In this document: positions 1 to 9,709 of the stretch, piece by piece | Layout: every line of letters begins with the position of its first letter | How positions within the stretch are numbered: the stretch's first letter is position 1 | From: Cristatella mucedo | Lineage: Eukaryota; Bryozoa; Phylactolaemata; Cristatellidae | Assembly: GCA_009760855.2 (NCBI GenBank) | Contig: WPIO01000139.1 | Location: forward strand, 312,001-376,000 | Reading direction: 5' to 3' | DNA length: 64,000 bases | The notes under the pieces: model-generated | Database searches by the model: none | Told to the model about the DNA's origin: nothing | What the model saw: only the letters and a program-made list of their open reading frames with translations | Made by a program: the position numbers and the translations under genes

Positions 1-590
1 AGCTACAGAACATTGCTAAAATTCCGGTTTATTTAGACAAGGAGACCAAGTCTAAATTGGTCCGTGCACTTGTGACATCCGGTGTTGACTTCTGTAACTC
101 GCTGCTTCCTGGTCTACCGGCCTGTGCAATCAGGTGCTTATAGCTGTTGCAAAACTCAGCAGCGAAGCTTGTCTGTCGTGAGCCACATCACACCACTTCT
201 CGCCGACCTGCACTGGCTACCAGCCAAGCACTGCATCACCTTCAAGGTTTTGTCATTCACTTTCAGGTCTCTTCATTCTTTGGCTCCAGCCTACTTATCA
301 GGTCGACTCCCCCACCAGGCTAAGCAGTGTACCACCTGGTTTTCAGAATTTAATTGTTTACGTATACCTCGTACAAACCTCCAATCTTTTGGAGACCCTG
401 CCTTTAGTTCGTATGCTCCTAATGCCTGGAACTCACTTCCGACTTGTGTCACATCTCCTGACTTGATTGCATTTAAAAAGATCTCAGAAATCCGTCTGTT
501 TATTACAGCAGCATTTAGTGAGCCCTTGTTAATCGCCCTTTGTGTGCTTATGAATGCTGACACTGTGCATGCTGCCCTTAACCATACTTA
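1..590 (+). mobile_element. CR1/L2-type LINE (family A), 3' part of reverse transcriptase ORF, decayed
   Basis: The translation shows the C-terminal part of a CR1/L2-clade non-LTR retrotransposon polyprotein: an N(I)AKI...LDKETKSKLV stretch, then [16 protein letters not shown], then LHWLPAKH, then LAPAYLSGRLPHQAK and an AFSSYAPNAWNSLP motif near the end. The same order is seen in the better-preserved copy at 40.1-41.05 kb. Frame changes are needed near 130-160, so it is a pseudogene. The element continues after a SINE inserted at about 593-772. Confidence 0.85.
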
Positions 591-592
591 AA

Positions 593-772
593 TAAAGAAA
601 TAAATCCTAGCTGATTAAACAGCCTTTTTTGTATAGTGACAGAAGAGCCTTTAAGGCTACCACCACCGCTTGCAGTGGTGATAAAAAATCGCCCACTGCA
701 GGAATCGAACCCACGACCTCAGGACCGAGGTCGTGATAGCAACCGCCTTACCTGGCCATCACGGCTCATTGC
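593..772 (-). mobile_element. tRNA-derived SINE (family A) nested in a LINE
   Basis: Read on the - strand it begins with a tRNA-like head (GCCGTGATGGC), has a pol III B-box-like GGGTTCGATTCC and the CCTGCRGTGGGCGAT segment, then a body with AGGCTCTTCTGTC, and ends in a TTTATTT tail at the 593 side. It splits a LINE: LINE 3' sequence is on both sides. It belongs to the same family as the copies near 1.2, 1.7, 6.4, 18.3, 46.9 and 61.6 kb. Confidence 0.8.
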
Positions 773-900
773 ATGCTGACCCTGTGCGCTACCACTAACC
801 ATTCGATTCATGTTTTCTTTACATCAATTTTAAAGCACCTAGAAAGAGATTGCATTCTCTGAGAGTGTTTTATCAAATGTATTATTATTACTGTTATTAT
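773..900 (+). mobile_element. CR1/L2 LINE family A 3' end, continuation after the SINE
   Basis: The sequence TGCATGCTGACCCTGTGC, then AAGCACCTAGAAAGAGATTG, then a short ATTATTATTA tail, is the terminal LINE sequence seen repeatedly in this window (about 3.1, 4.2, 15.6, 40.99 and 41.65 kb). It completes the element interrupted at 593-772. Confidence 0.8.
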
Positions 901-1203
901 CTGTTCGTAATTCCTAACTGCCCACCTAGCTCAGGAAGGGGCCCCATTGGGTCTTCTAGCAGGGTGATTGTGCTGCTCGGCACCACGTAGTTGTTATGTT
1001 GCTATGTGTGTGTCATTGCCTTGTAGCAAGATTTGCAGGTAGTGGCATAGTTGTTTGCTCTACTCCATGATACTCCGCTCTGTGGCTGATGAGCCTGAAT
1101 CGGAAGCAATATTGGGCTATGGCCAACTGTCATCTATTTCGGCCCCAGGCATTTGTCTAAACTAGGGAAATGGTAGCTCTGACAGCTTACTGACCTGGTT
1201 AGG
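901..1203. other. Spacer, no recognisable feature
   Basis: No coding exon, RNA gene or known repeat could be recognised in this stretch between a LINE tail and a SINE. Confidence 0.5.
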
Positions 1204-1372
1204 GGAGAGCCGTGATGGCTCACTAGGTAAGGTGATTGCTTTTCCCGACCTTGTGCCCGAGGTCCTGAGTTCGAATACTGTGGTGGGCGATACTTTATTG
1301 CCGCAGCAAGCAGTGCTGATAGCCGTAAACGCTCTTCTGTCGCTATGCAAAAAAGGTTGTTGAATCAGGTAG
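1204..1372 (+). mobile_element. tRNA-derived SINE (family A)
   Basis: It starts GAGCCGTGATGGCTCACTAG, followed by a GAGTTCGAATACTG B-box-like motif, GTGGGCGATACTTTATTGCC and GCTCTTCTGTCGCTAT. It aligns end to end with the 46.8-47.0 and 61.5-61.7 kb copies, in the + orientation. Confidence 0.8.
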
Positions 1373-1615
1373 TTTTTTTGTGGAAATACTATGTAGTCAC
1401 TGACCAGTACATCCTTGTTGTGCCCTTTGGTAATCGTTCCGGCCCTCGGTCTAGTCAGTTGGTTCCTATTTCCCTGGTACCATAATGCTTGTGTTCAGGC
1501 TTGACCCTATATAAAGTTCAAGCTCTCGAAGGTCCGAAGCTCTCAATGACTGCTTTATGTATGGCTGTTGTATATATTGCTCAACCTGTGTGATAAGTTA
1601 GCCAAGATAGCTATC
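1373..1615. other. Spacer, no recognisable feature
   Basis: Unique-looking sequence with no feature I can support. Confidence 0.4.
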
Positions 1616-1810
1616 CAAAATAAACAAATAAATATTCAGCAGATAGCTGATTTAACAGCCTCATTTGTGAGCAACAGAACAGCCTTTAGGGCTATCACCA
1701 TCGTTTGCAGTTGCAATAAAGAATTGCCCACCGCAGGATTTGAACCCACGACTTTGGGACTGAGGTCGTGAAAGGCAACCGCCTTACCTAGTGTGCCATC
1801 ACGACTCACC
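1616..1810 (-). mobile_element. tRNA-derived SINE (family A)
   Basis: The - strand copy has the (AAAT)n tail at 1622-1632, the GACAGAAGAGCC-like body (here AACAGAACAGCC), CCCACCGCAGGATTTGAACC (complement of the B box) and GTGCCATCACGACTCACC (tRNA-like head) at the right end. Orientation and order match the other family A copies. Confidence 0.8.
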
Positions 1811-2254
1811 AAAGGCATGAACCATTAGCTCTGTCACAACTGCAGCAGCAGTAACCGACTGCAGTGTCAAGTGCCCTGCTAGCCATTCGATCATTGGCTC
1901 AGTCGAAAGTTGGCACACTGGGATTGTACACTGGAATTCTTACTCTGACCTCGCCGATGGCCAGTCTGTTGTAGTAGTGCCATGCAGATGCAGATGCCTT
2001 GCTACAGCTATACAGCCATTCGAAGTTCTCAATGATAATGGAGTAGTGAGTCGATTTTTCTCTCCGGTCATTTCTGCCAAGAATACCGTGGGAAATCTTT
2101 GGTTTAGAATATTTGGAACGACTTGACAACCTCTGTGACATAGGCGATGAGCAAAACATAATTGGATGTATGTCCGATGAATATAGACTTGTTTAGTCTC
2201 TGTTCGCATTGCCCCGGGCCCTAAATATCCGGTATATGTAACAGAGAAAGTGAA

Positions 2255-2420
2255 TGGGGTCAAAGTGAAGGTTTTTCTCGAGGGGGGTTTTCTGCTTCTT
2301 TTCAAATATCGTCAGGTTGGGGGATGTCGTGCTGTCAGTTAGTAGCGACTTCCAGGCTTTGGCAGCTTATGAACTGAAAATGCTCTCTCCAAAGGATTCG
2401 AGATTGGTTTGACGCACAGC
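2255..2420 (-). mobile_element. CR1/L2 LINE family A fragment, antisense
   Basis: The - strand translation gives TNLESFGES...AAKAWKSL...TTSPNLTIF, the conserved end of the family A ORF ([23 protein letters not shown]...SPNLTTFKK at 40.7 kb). It is short and decayed. The flanking sequence 1811-2254 shows nothing recognisable. Confidence 0.6.
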
Positions 2421-2479
2421 TAAACCACTGAAGTAGGTCTCATAACAGTGGTTGGTACTACGCTAACCCTGACGAAGAA

Positions 2480-3172
2480 GAAATATTGTTGATAGGTTGG
2501 CAGCAGCAGTAGCATCAAAAGAAGGGCAATCATGCGCTTGCAGCTGGTGCAGAATTCTGCTGGCAGCCAAGCTTGTCTGTCGTGAGCATCACCATTGCTA
2601 CATCATATCACTTCTTGCCGACCTTCACTGGCTACCAGTCAAGCAATGCATCGACTTTAAGGTTTTATCAATCACTTCTAAGTCCCTTCATTCTTTGGCT
2701 CCAGCTTACCTAACAGATCTACTGCCCCATCATGCTAAGCATCGTTCCACTCCCTTTTCGGCTTTTCGGAATATAAGTTTTTAAAACCTCAAATCCATTG
2801 GAGACCTTGCCTTTATTTCGTATGCTCCCAAAGCCTGTAACTCCCTTCCGACCTTAGTCGCAACATCACCTGACTTGTCCACATTTAAAAAGAAAGTAAA
2901 ACCCATCTATTTATATCAGCATTTAGTGAGTTGCCGTAATTCGACCTTTATTTGCTTATGCTTGCTGACACTGTGCATGCTGCCACTAACCACACTTGCA
3001 TGCTGACCCTGTGCATGACACCCGTAGCCATAATATTCTTGTTGTTTATTGAGCATGCTATTTAAACCACTTGATCGTGTTTCTTTTGGAGCAAATGTAA
3101 ACCACCTAGAAAGAGATTGAGTTCTCTGAGGGCGCTTTATCAAGTGTGTTATTATTATTATTATTATTATGG
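2480..3172 (+). mobile_element. CR1/L2 LINE family A, 3' 700 bp, decayed
   Basis: Frame-broken translation of the region from LRLVQN...LVCRE through [24 protein letters not shown] and PKAWNSLP, followed by the family A 3' UTR, the hairpin-bearing terminus AACCACCTAGAAAGAGATTG and an ATT repeat tail at 3149-3168. It is 5' truncated, as is usual for target-primed insertion. Confidence 0.85.
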
Positions 3173-3254
3173 GACCTAAGAGTGAGTAACAGAACCTTGA
3201 AATCGATATGCTCCTAGATGGGAAGTCGGTGCAAGTCGTGAGAAGTGCTGTTAC

Positions 3255-4065
3255 GTAGTAGTCCTGGCTTTCACGACAGCCAACCAGGGGTTCTCACCAG
3301 TTGTAAGCTTTTTATTGTACAGTTTGGAATACCCACTAGTAGTGAGTGACTGAAGTCTGAACAGGCTGTCACAAATGCATGCACCAGCTTGGCTGTGGTC
3401 TCCATATCTAAGCAGGTTCTAATTTTTGCAATGGTGCACAGCTGCAGGTAGGCAGACATGACTGGGGCATTATTTGGTTATCTAGTGAAAGGTCAGTATG
3501 GTACAGGACACCCAGAGCAAAGGCTACAGAAGGAATGATGACTATTCTCATTCTGAGGGCTAGGCTGTTCAATGTTTTGAGCAATACTAGGGTTGCCCAT
3601 AACTAGGAAGTTGGCCTTAAGCTGTAAGGTTATTCAATGTAAGAGCGTTTTCTGCCATTCAAGCCAATGTTAGTAACGGAAGCTGCAATAGAGTTAAGTG
3701 AGCTTGACACTAAAAGTTAGGGATCAATGCAAAGGTGCAGCCGTGTGCCATCTGCATTGAAGTGAAAGTCCATATTGTGCTTGGCGATAAACTTGGCTAG
3801 GAGGTGTGTTTAGACTTCAATAGCACAGATCCCCAGGGTGCCCCACATTTTAAAAGTTTGTGAGGTGGCTGTACCCCGTGAACAGCAATGCTCTGAAATC
3901 TCCAGTTATGATAGGGCCTCAATCATTGCAGTTCAGTGGCAGTGATGGCCAGCCGTGACGATGGGTGCTAAAGAAGGATTTGATGATTAATCGTATCAAC
4001 AACTGCAGTGCGATCTTGCAGAACAAGCTGACCAAGAGACTCTTCCTAAGTCAGCATTCCTGAGA
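3255..4065 (-). mobile_element. CR1/L2 LINE family A fragment, antisense
   Basis: On the - strand, remains of the reverse transcriptase are readable: an FHFNADGTRLHL-like relic of the RT active-site block near 3.75 kb, then [20 protein letters not shown] and SLLVGIPNCTIK near 3.3-3.4 kb. Many stops and frameshifts. It lies tail-adjacent to the + copy at 2.48-3.17 kb, giving an inverted pair. Confidence 0.7.
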
Positions 4066-4184
4066 AGTTCGTTATAAACTTGCAACAGCTGACTTTGAGG
4101 AGTTATTAGCTATAAAGCTTAACTGGAAATTACTTGATCGTTTTGAAATGCTTGGTCATTGAAGTTTTAGTCATGCTTTCTATA

Positions 4185-4260
4185 CAGCATATGTCAAGTG
4201 CCTAGAAAGAGATTAAGTTCTCCGAGGGTGCTATACAAATGTAGCATTATTATCGTAAGT
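4185..4260 (+). mobile_element. CR1/L2 LINE family A 3' terminus
   Basis: AAGTGCCTAGAAAGAGATTA, then GGGTGCTATACAAATG and a short ATTATT tail: the terminal ~70 bp of the family A LINE. Confidence 0.65.
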
Positions 4261-4689
4261 GTTTATATTAGACTTTAGCTGGGTGACAACTACTCGTTTC
4301 ATTCTTTGATAGGAATAGCAATAGTTTGACTGGGCAAACGCTACTTAAGTGTTCCTGGTGTAGTTTTGACTTCTTTTTTGACTAGCTAAGCAGCAGCCAT
4401 TTTGTTGGATGCAGGTTCAAGTTCTGAGGCTAAGGAAATCCCAGCTAGGTTTCTATCACAGCCAGTTGGTCATAGGTATCGTCTACATTCATATCTCAAG
4501 TTATTACAGGTTCATTGCACACGACCGAGCATTCCATAGGCATACTTTTGATAGTTGCATGAGGGTTATAGTCTGCCTGGTAACCATCAAGTTAAAGTGA
4601 TTCATTGCTCTGCTTAAGGGAGGGTGAGCTGGTTGGCTCGAAACAATGTGGGAAGAACTAAGGATGCCTTCCACTACTCTTACTTCTTG

Positions 4690-4855
4690 CCACCTTGGTT
4701 TGGCCTAGTGGTTAACCTGCTTGTATTAAGCAACCAACGTCAAGGTGAATATATTTGATGACCGAGGCTGTGGGCTCGAGCCCCGTGGCATATCTGGAGC
4801 ACCTAAATAGAGATTAATTTCTGGTAGGGCCCTATACAAATAAATTATATTTGTA
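4690..4855 (+). mobile_element. tRNA-derived SINE (family B) with LINE-like tail
   Basis: The head contains a near-perfect pol III A box (TGGCCTAGTGG at about 4701-4711) and, about 60 bp on, a B-box-like GGGCTCGAGCCCC. The last 55 bp (GGAGCACCTAAATAGAGATT ... GGGCCCTATACAAATAAA) copy the 3' terminus of the resident family A LINE. This is the classic design of a SINE that borrows LINE machinery. A second copy is at 8.31-8.44 kb. Nothing is recognisable in 4261-4689. Confidence 0.75.
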
Positions 4856-4948
4856 TATTTTCCTCTGGGATTCCTTTTGGGATACCCAGTGCACGAATCT
4901 TAGCAAGAGCTGCAGCATCCAGAAATGCAGTAGAGTGACAATAAGGAA

Positions 4949-5037
4949 ACATTTAACATGCACGATCGTACATTTAAACATGCACGATCGTACATTTAAA
5001 CATGCACGATCGTACATTTAAACATGCACGAACATGC
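4949..5037. repeat. 22-bp tandem repeat, about 3.7 copies
   Basis: The unit CATGCACGATCGTACATTTA plus AA repeats almost perfectly about three and a half times. Each unit contains two palindromes, ACGATCGT and TTTAAA, so the array has regularly spaced dyads about 22 bp apart. The final unit degenerates into CATGCACGAACATGCATG. Confidence 0.9.
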
Positions 5038-5804
5038 ATGGGGTCAGGTGTGGTTGCGCAGTCCCACCAGACGAATGGCACCTCTCTCTATTTCTGCGTG
5101 TAGCATCAGCCCAAAGGAGCCCACTGAAGGGTATGTATGTGTGCATGTGCCCCGTGCCTAGCCGAGCTATCGGTGTATTTGTGTGTCTGTGTGCCTGTGC
5201 ACACCTGCATGTCTTGATGCATGTGTCGGTGCATGTGCTGACTTTTGCAAGTGCAAGGTGAATCTGAGCCGTGGGTATGTGCGCGCCTGTGTGTGCGCAC
5301 TCTGTAGCTGAGCGTTCGGTTACACAAGCACTGTTACATTGTCTTGCACTGTTTGCTGGTTAGCTAGCCAGTGCTGACCAATGATGAGAAAGCACGAGCA
5401 TCAGCATTATTTCAGTTCAGTTGTTCAATTTAAGCATAATGCTAGTCAATAGAGGGCTTGCCATCTAGGTCAGCGAAAACTCGGCCGGCCTACCTAAGCA
5501 AAGTCAGAGTTGACCGTTATTTTTCAGTGTTATAGGCTAGTATTTATTACTGCTAAAGACATCGGTGTCTCAGGTTTTCATAGAAGATGTCTGCCTCTCT
5601 TAGTAGCTAGACAGTCTATCTGTTGGTGAGCCATGACCCGATAAATTCGGCTCTGCTGCTTCTTTTTTTATAGTACCATCTAGTGGTGTTCTTTGATCTA
5701 GTGCGATGTCAGTAGCTGTGCAAGATGCTGCGATGCAATTTATGTTCTTCTGGCTCTCTACTTGATCTATTGGGACTTGGCGAAGTCTCTTTAGCACATC
5801 TCAG
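5038..5804. other. Spacer or 5' intron of ARMH3, no recognisable exon
   Basis: GT-rich near 5.13-5.30 kb. Because the first recognised ARMH3 exon begins in phase 1, this sequence is inferred to be intronic. No exon for the missing N-terminal residues could be recognised in it. Confidence 0.45.
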
Positions 5805-5890
5805 CATTGTCATTCTATTTGAAGGCCAACGTTGAGGAGCTGGAGAGGCAGTTCGAAAGATTGGGAGGTGATGAGCTAGCACTTGTCAAG
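5805..5890 (+). CDS. ARMH3: ARMH3 exon 1 (first recognised)
   Basis: Acceptor CTCAG before 5805, donor GTAAGG at 5891. Two bases complete a codon from an unseen upstream exon, then 28 codons including [10 protein letters not shown] and GGDELALVK, matching the family's segment after its N-terminal tail. The upstream intron is phase 1 and the downstream intron is phase 0. Confidence 0.88.
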
Positions 5891-8800
5891 GTAAGGCAGC
5901 ATGTCAGTCACCAATGTGTGCTGACAACTACCTCACGGCCGGGTGGAGGGTAGGCGGTGATGGTTGGGGCCACCCGGTGCTGAGTGTTGTGTGTGCCTTG
6001 CCTAGCTGCAAGCCACTCTGTATGCAATCCCCCATGCTTGCTTGCCTTCCCCCGTATGATTTTGTATGTGCTCTATTGAAAGCCCAGTGCTGGGCATGAA
6101 GACCTCACCATGCATTGGCACCTTCATTGTAATAGGACGCTCTTGACAACTGATTACACACCGGCTGCAAGGATTTTTTATTACGGTCCATATCAATGCT
6201 GGCTGTACTTGTCATTGCCGACTGATTAGCTTACAGTTCAATGACGAATGGATCACAACTAAGAACACAACCCGGTTGCAGAACAGTAGCATTCCTACAA
6301 GCTTGGTAGTAGCCTTCAGAATCAATGAGTACCCTCTGCACTAATGCTCAAGAACCATTTTTACTCTCAGGTTCCTTATACTGTGCATCATTGCATTTTA
6401 CGGTCTTGCTGAGCACATGGTCCTGCAAATAAGCAGGACCTTGTCATTGAATAGTCAGTGGGTTCAAGTCTTGCAGCAGATATCCCTGTATTGCCTACTG
6501 CTTTCAGGGTGATAGTTGTAAAGGCTTTTTACCTTTTATTTAAATGAGGCAATCAGCCGACGGATCAATCAATGAGGTGGATCAGCCGACGTTAGCTTCC
6601 CTTTAGAGGGTCTTCCGGGCTGGTTCGAAAAGGCATAGTCTCTTGGAAATGCCTCTCTAGGTTCCTTATAATCAATGTGCATGGGAAAGTCAAGATTCAA
6701 TTTCTGAGAATCGCCTATTACTTGTAGCACCTATGATTCTTGTGATGCTTAATTGTCACATTAGATAAACATGACGTGCATTAGCATATTGGAGTTGCTG
6801 TTCTTGAAAACTAGTCTGCTTGTAGCCCTGACAGCATGGGAATATGGCCACTTATTTGCATGTGTAAGTACACATTTCCCTTAGTTTTTATCCGAACGGC
6901 AGCCATTGCTTCCAGTCTGTGTAAACTTGAGTGCTGATTGTATGGTCGACCCTTCTCAGCTTATTGACCTATTTGGTTTTGATACATGGGTTTCGACTTG
7001 ACGTAGGATGCAATGCTGCAGGGGGGCAGGTTGGCTGCTGGATTGATCTGCGAATCTAGTGCTACGTTTTTGGCCTTCACAGTCGTTTGTATTGTTAGAC
7101 CAAAGCTCATAAGAAAAACTGCTCTGCTAGGTCAAGTGATACTCACTTGGTGCTTCGTGCTGTTTGTTTGATCGTCTGTGCTTTACTTTTGGCTGCTAGC
7201 TGCACCTTGTATTTATATGTCTGCATATATGTATGTATGTATGTTTGTATGTATGTATGTATGTATGTATGTATGTATGTATGTATGTATATATGTGTGT
7301 GCGTGCGTGCATGGAGCTGTCCTGAGTAAGTTAGCCTGTACACCATGCGACTAAGAAACCTTACTTCTGGCCACTTATTTTTTGTAGTACAGCATCAACA
7401 ACCTATTCTACAGATGTGTCGAAGGCATGAAAAGCAGCCATCCTATAAAAGTAGTCAATGTAGTCCAGGTTGGCCTCTTCAAGAGTCAATTAGCACCCAG
7501 TGGCATACAGTGAGTCGGCTGAAGTGCCATTTGTCACGTTATTGTGCCTCTAAAAGTGTGGCTCGTTTCTCTCGGCTTGTAGACACTGTCAGGTCTTGTC
7601 CGAGGCCTGTTCGCAAAGAGCGCCGGAAGCATAGGCTTCGATGCTATCGACATCCTCATTGGCTTCGACTCTGCCGAGACCGTGATGCAGGTTCGTGAGA
7701 CTGTGACCGGACTGCAGCTTAGCAGCTGGCATGCTGGATTGTGCGCTCTTATAAAGAGATGCCTGCTTTCTGGCATTCGGCGTAGGCAGATGCATGCCAT
7801 GCGCGACATATCTGAGCCCCTCTCGCTTGCCCACTGTACAGCTAAGGCTTGCCTGTTCAACAAATCACTCGACTCTATTATCTGAGATATATCTGGCCGT
7901 CTGAGTTTTCTCGGCCATGTGACCGATCACAGATCGCAGCTCGGTGACTTGCTTTGCTGGCAACTTCTGGCAGTGACACATCCGACTTGGACATTTGTAC
8001 TTCTTCTCGCCCAAATATTATGCCCAGCATTGATTGCCTTTGAGACTTTGTCGAAAGCGCTTTGTCGACAGGTTTTGCCATTATGCACCTCTCAGGTACG
8101 GTTTACCATCAGCATGCTGGCAACATAGCCGGTGTACCTTTTGCCCTCTTACCTTTACAGTGCCTTGTGTCACACAGAATCTTCTCATGAGCTCTCGGCC
8201 AGAGCAAAGCGGTGCATGCATCCAGCTGCGAACACGCCCTGAAGCTAGGTGTCGCTCTGCATTTGCTTACAGGTTAAATGTGTCAGCATTTGTGAGGGCT
8301 GAAAATCCTGCCCTACGGCCCCGGTTTGGCCCAGGGGTTTGGTGGTCATCAACTTTAACGACCAATGGCTTGGGCTCTAGCCCTGCGCTCCTGTAAGGTA
8401 TCTGGGTAGAGATCAAGTTTTCTGAAGGCACTGTGCTGCTATAGCTTCGCACGACTGACCTTTTGGCCTGAGGCTCACCTTCGTTACGTTGTGGATGGAA
8501 GCAGCAGGGCATGCACGTCCAGGGTCTGGCTGTAGGGTGCACTTCCGGCTGCACGCTCCCATCTAATTGGGTAATTGGGTAAATTATTTCTGCTTTTTTT
8601 CTACAGGAAATGTATCTCTTGCATTTTGGTACGACTTGTGACTGCTTATCTTTGGTCTGAGATACAGAGGCTGGAGCTCACTGGGAACCAGGGACAGCAT
8701 GCACCTTTAAATGTAGCCATCCGGGTATGATGGGGCACGGTCTATTATGAATGTGAATGCCCTTAATGACCGAGTGGGCTGCAAGACAAGGATTATGAAA

Positions 8801-9255
8801 CTGGATTATCATATGCCTAAATGCTTGTTGGATTAAGCATTCAAAATTCTGCCTGGCTGTTACCTTGTTTTTACTCTTGATGCTGTCCTGTCTGATAGAG
8901 CTCGTGCAGCCTGCAACTGTGCTCGGAGCATGTAGCTTGCTGCTGCTGCTAGCCTGCCCAGCACAACCCAGTGCCTTAGTTATATGGGCAACAGGGTCTC
9001 TTTTCAAAACCTCCTGCTGTAATGAGCAGATTGCCAGACTTGTGGTGCCAAAGCGTCTGCCTGCTGGCTCAAGAAGCAGCTCATTCTTTCTTACCTTTTT
9101 CGCTCTCCATCTGCACTTGCTCGGCTTGTGTAGTTCATACTGCATCTGGCAAAGCTCTCTGTTGTTCCCCAATGCTGAAGTGACAGTGAGCTGTGGAGAG
9201 AAATTAGAAAATTGAATCTGCAGAATGGGTCTGGATTCATGTGTGCTCGCGTGGG

Positions 9256-9315
<60 letters not shown>

Positions 9316-9677
9316 ACGAATGGTGAGAATGTGAGTATCAGCTCAAGCACTCACTGTGCAGCTTAAAGCACTGCGCTGCACCACTGTTGTTCGGTCATGT
9401 CATCATGAGGCGGACACTTGGCGATCGCATGAGTGTTCACCCTCCATCTCGTGCATGTTGGATGTAGTGCCCCCCCCCCAAGTAGCCCCCTGCGAAATCG
9501 CTGCCATTGGCTTGAGCACAGGCCATGCCCCAACGCTATGATAATGTGCTTCCCCCCCCCCCCTGGTACGAGAAGGCCCGCGTAATTGCTACTCCCTCGT
9601 ATATGTGTGTGCGTGTGCATGCAGGTGTGCTTGCATGCGTAGGTGTATGTGCATGTGTGTTTGTGTGTGTGTTTGTG

Positions 9678-9709
<32 letters not shown>

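Larger units (their letters stand above)
5891..7387 (+). other. ARMH3 intron, 1.5 kb
   Basis: Holds a decayed family A SINE at about 6405-6540 and a TATG microsatellite at 7225-7310. Nothing else is recognised. Confidence 0.85.

Noticed and set aside
4640-4665. ATGTGGGAAGAACTA encodes MWEEL, like the FWEEL just before the first recognised ARMH3 exon
   Set aside because: No donor follows in the needed phase and adding it would insert extra residues relative to the family; probably chance.
7143-7346. Open frames with HTYIHTYI or CMYVCMYV repeats
   Set aside because: Translation of the TATG microsatellite.
7695-8280. Unusual density of overlapping open frames on both strands after ARMH3 exon 3
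   Set aside because: No conserved motif in any of them; frames do not continue ARMH3.
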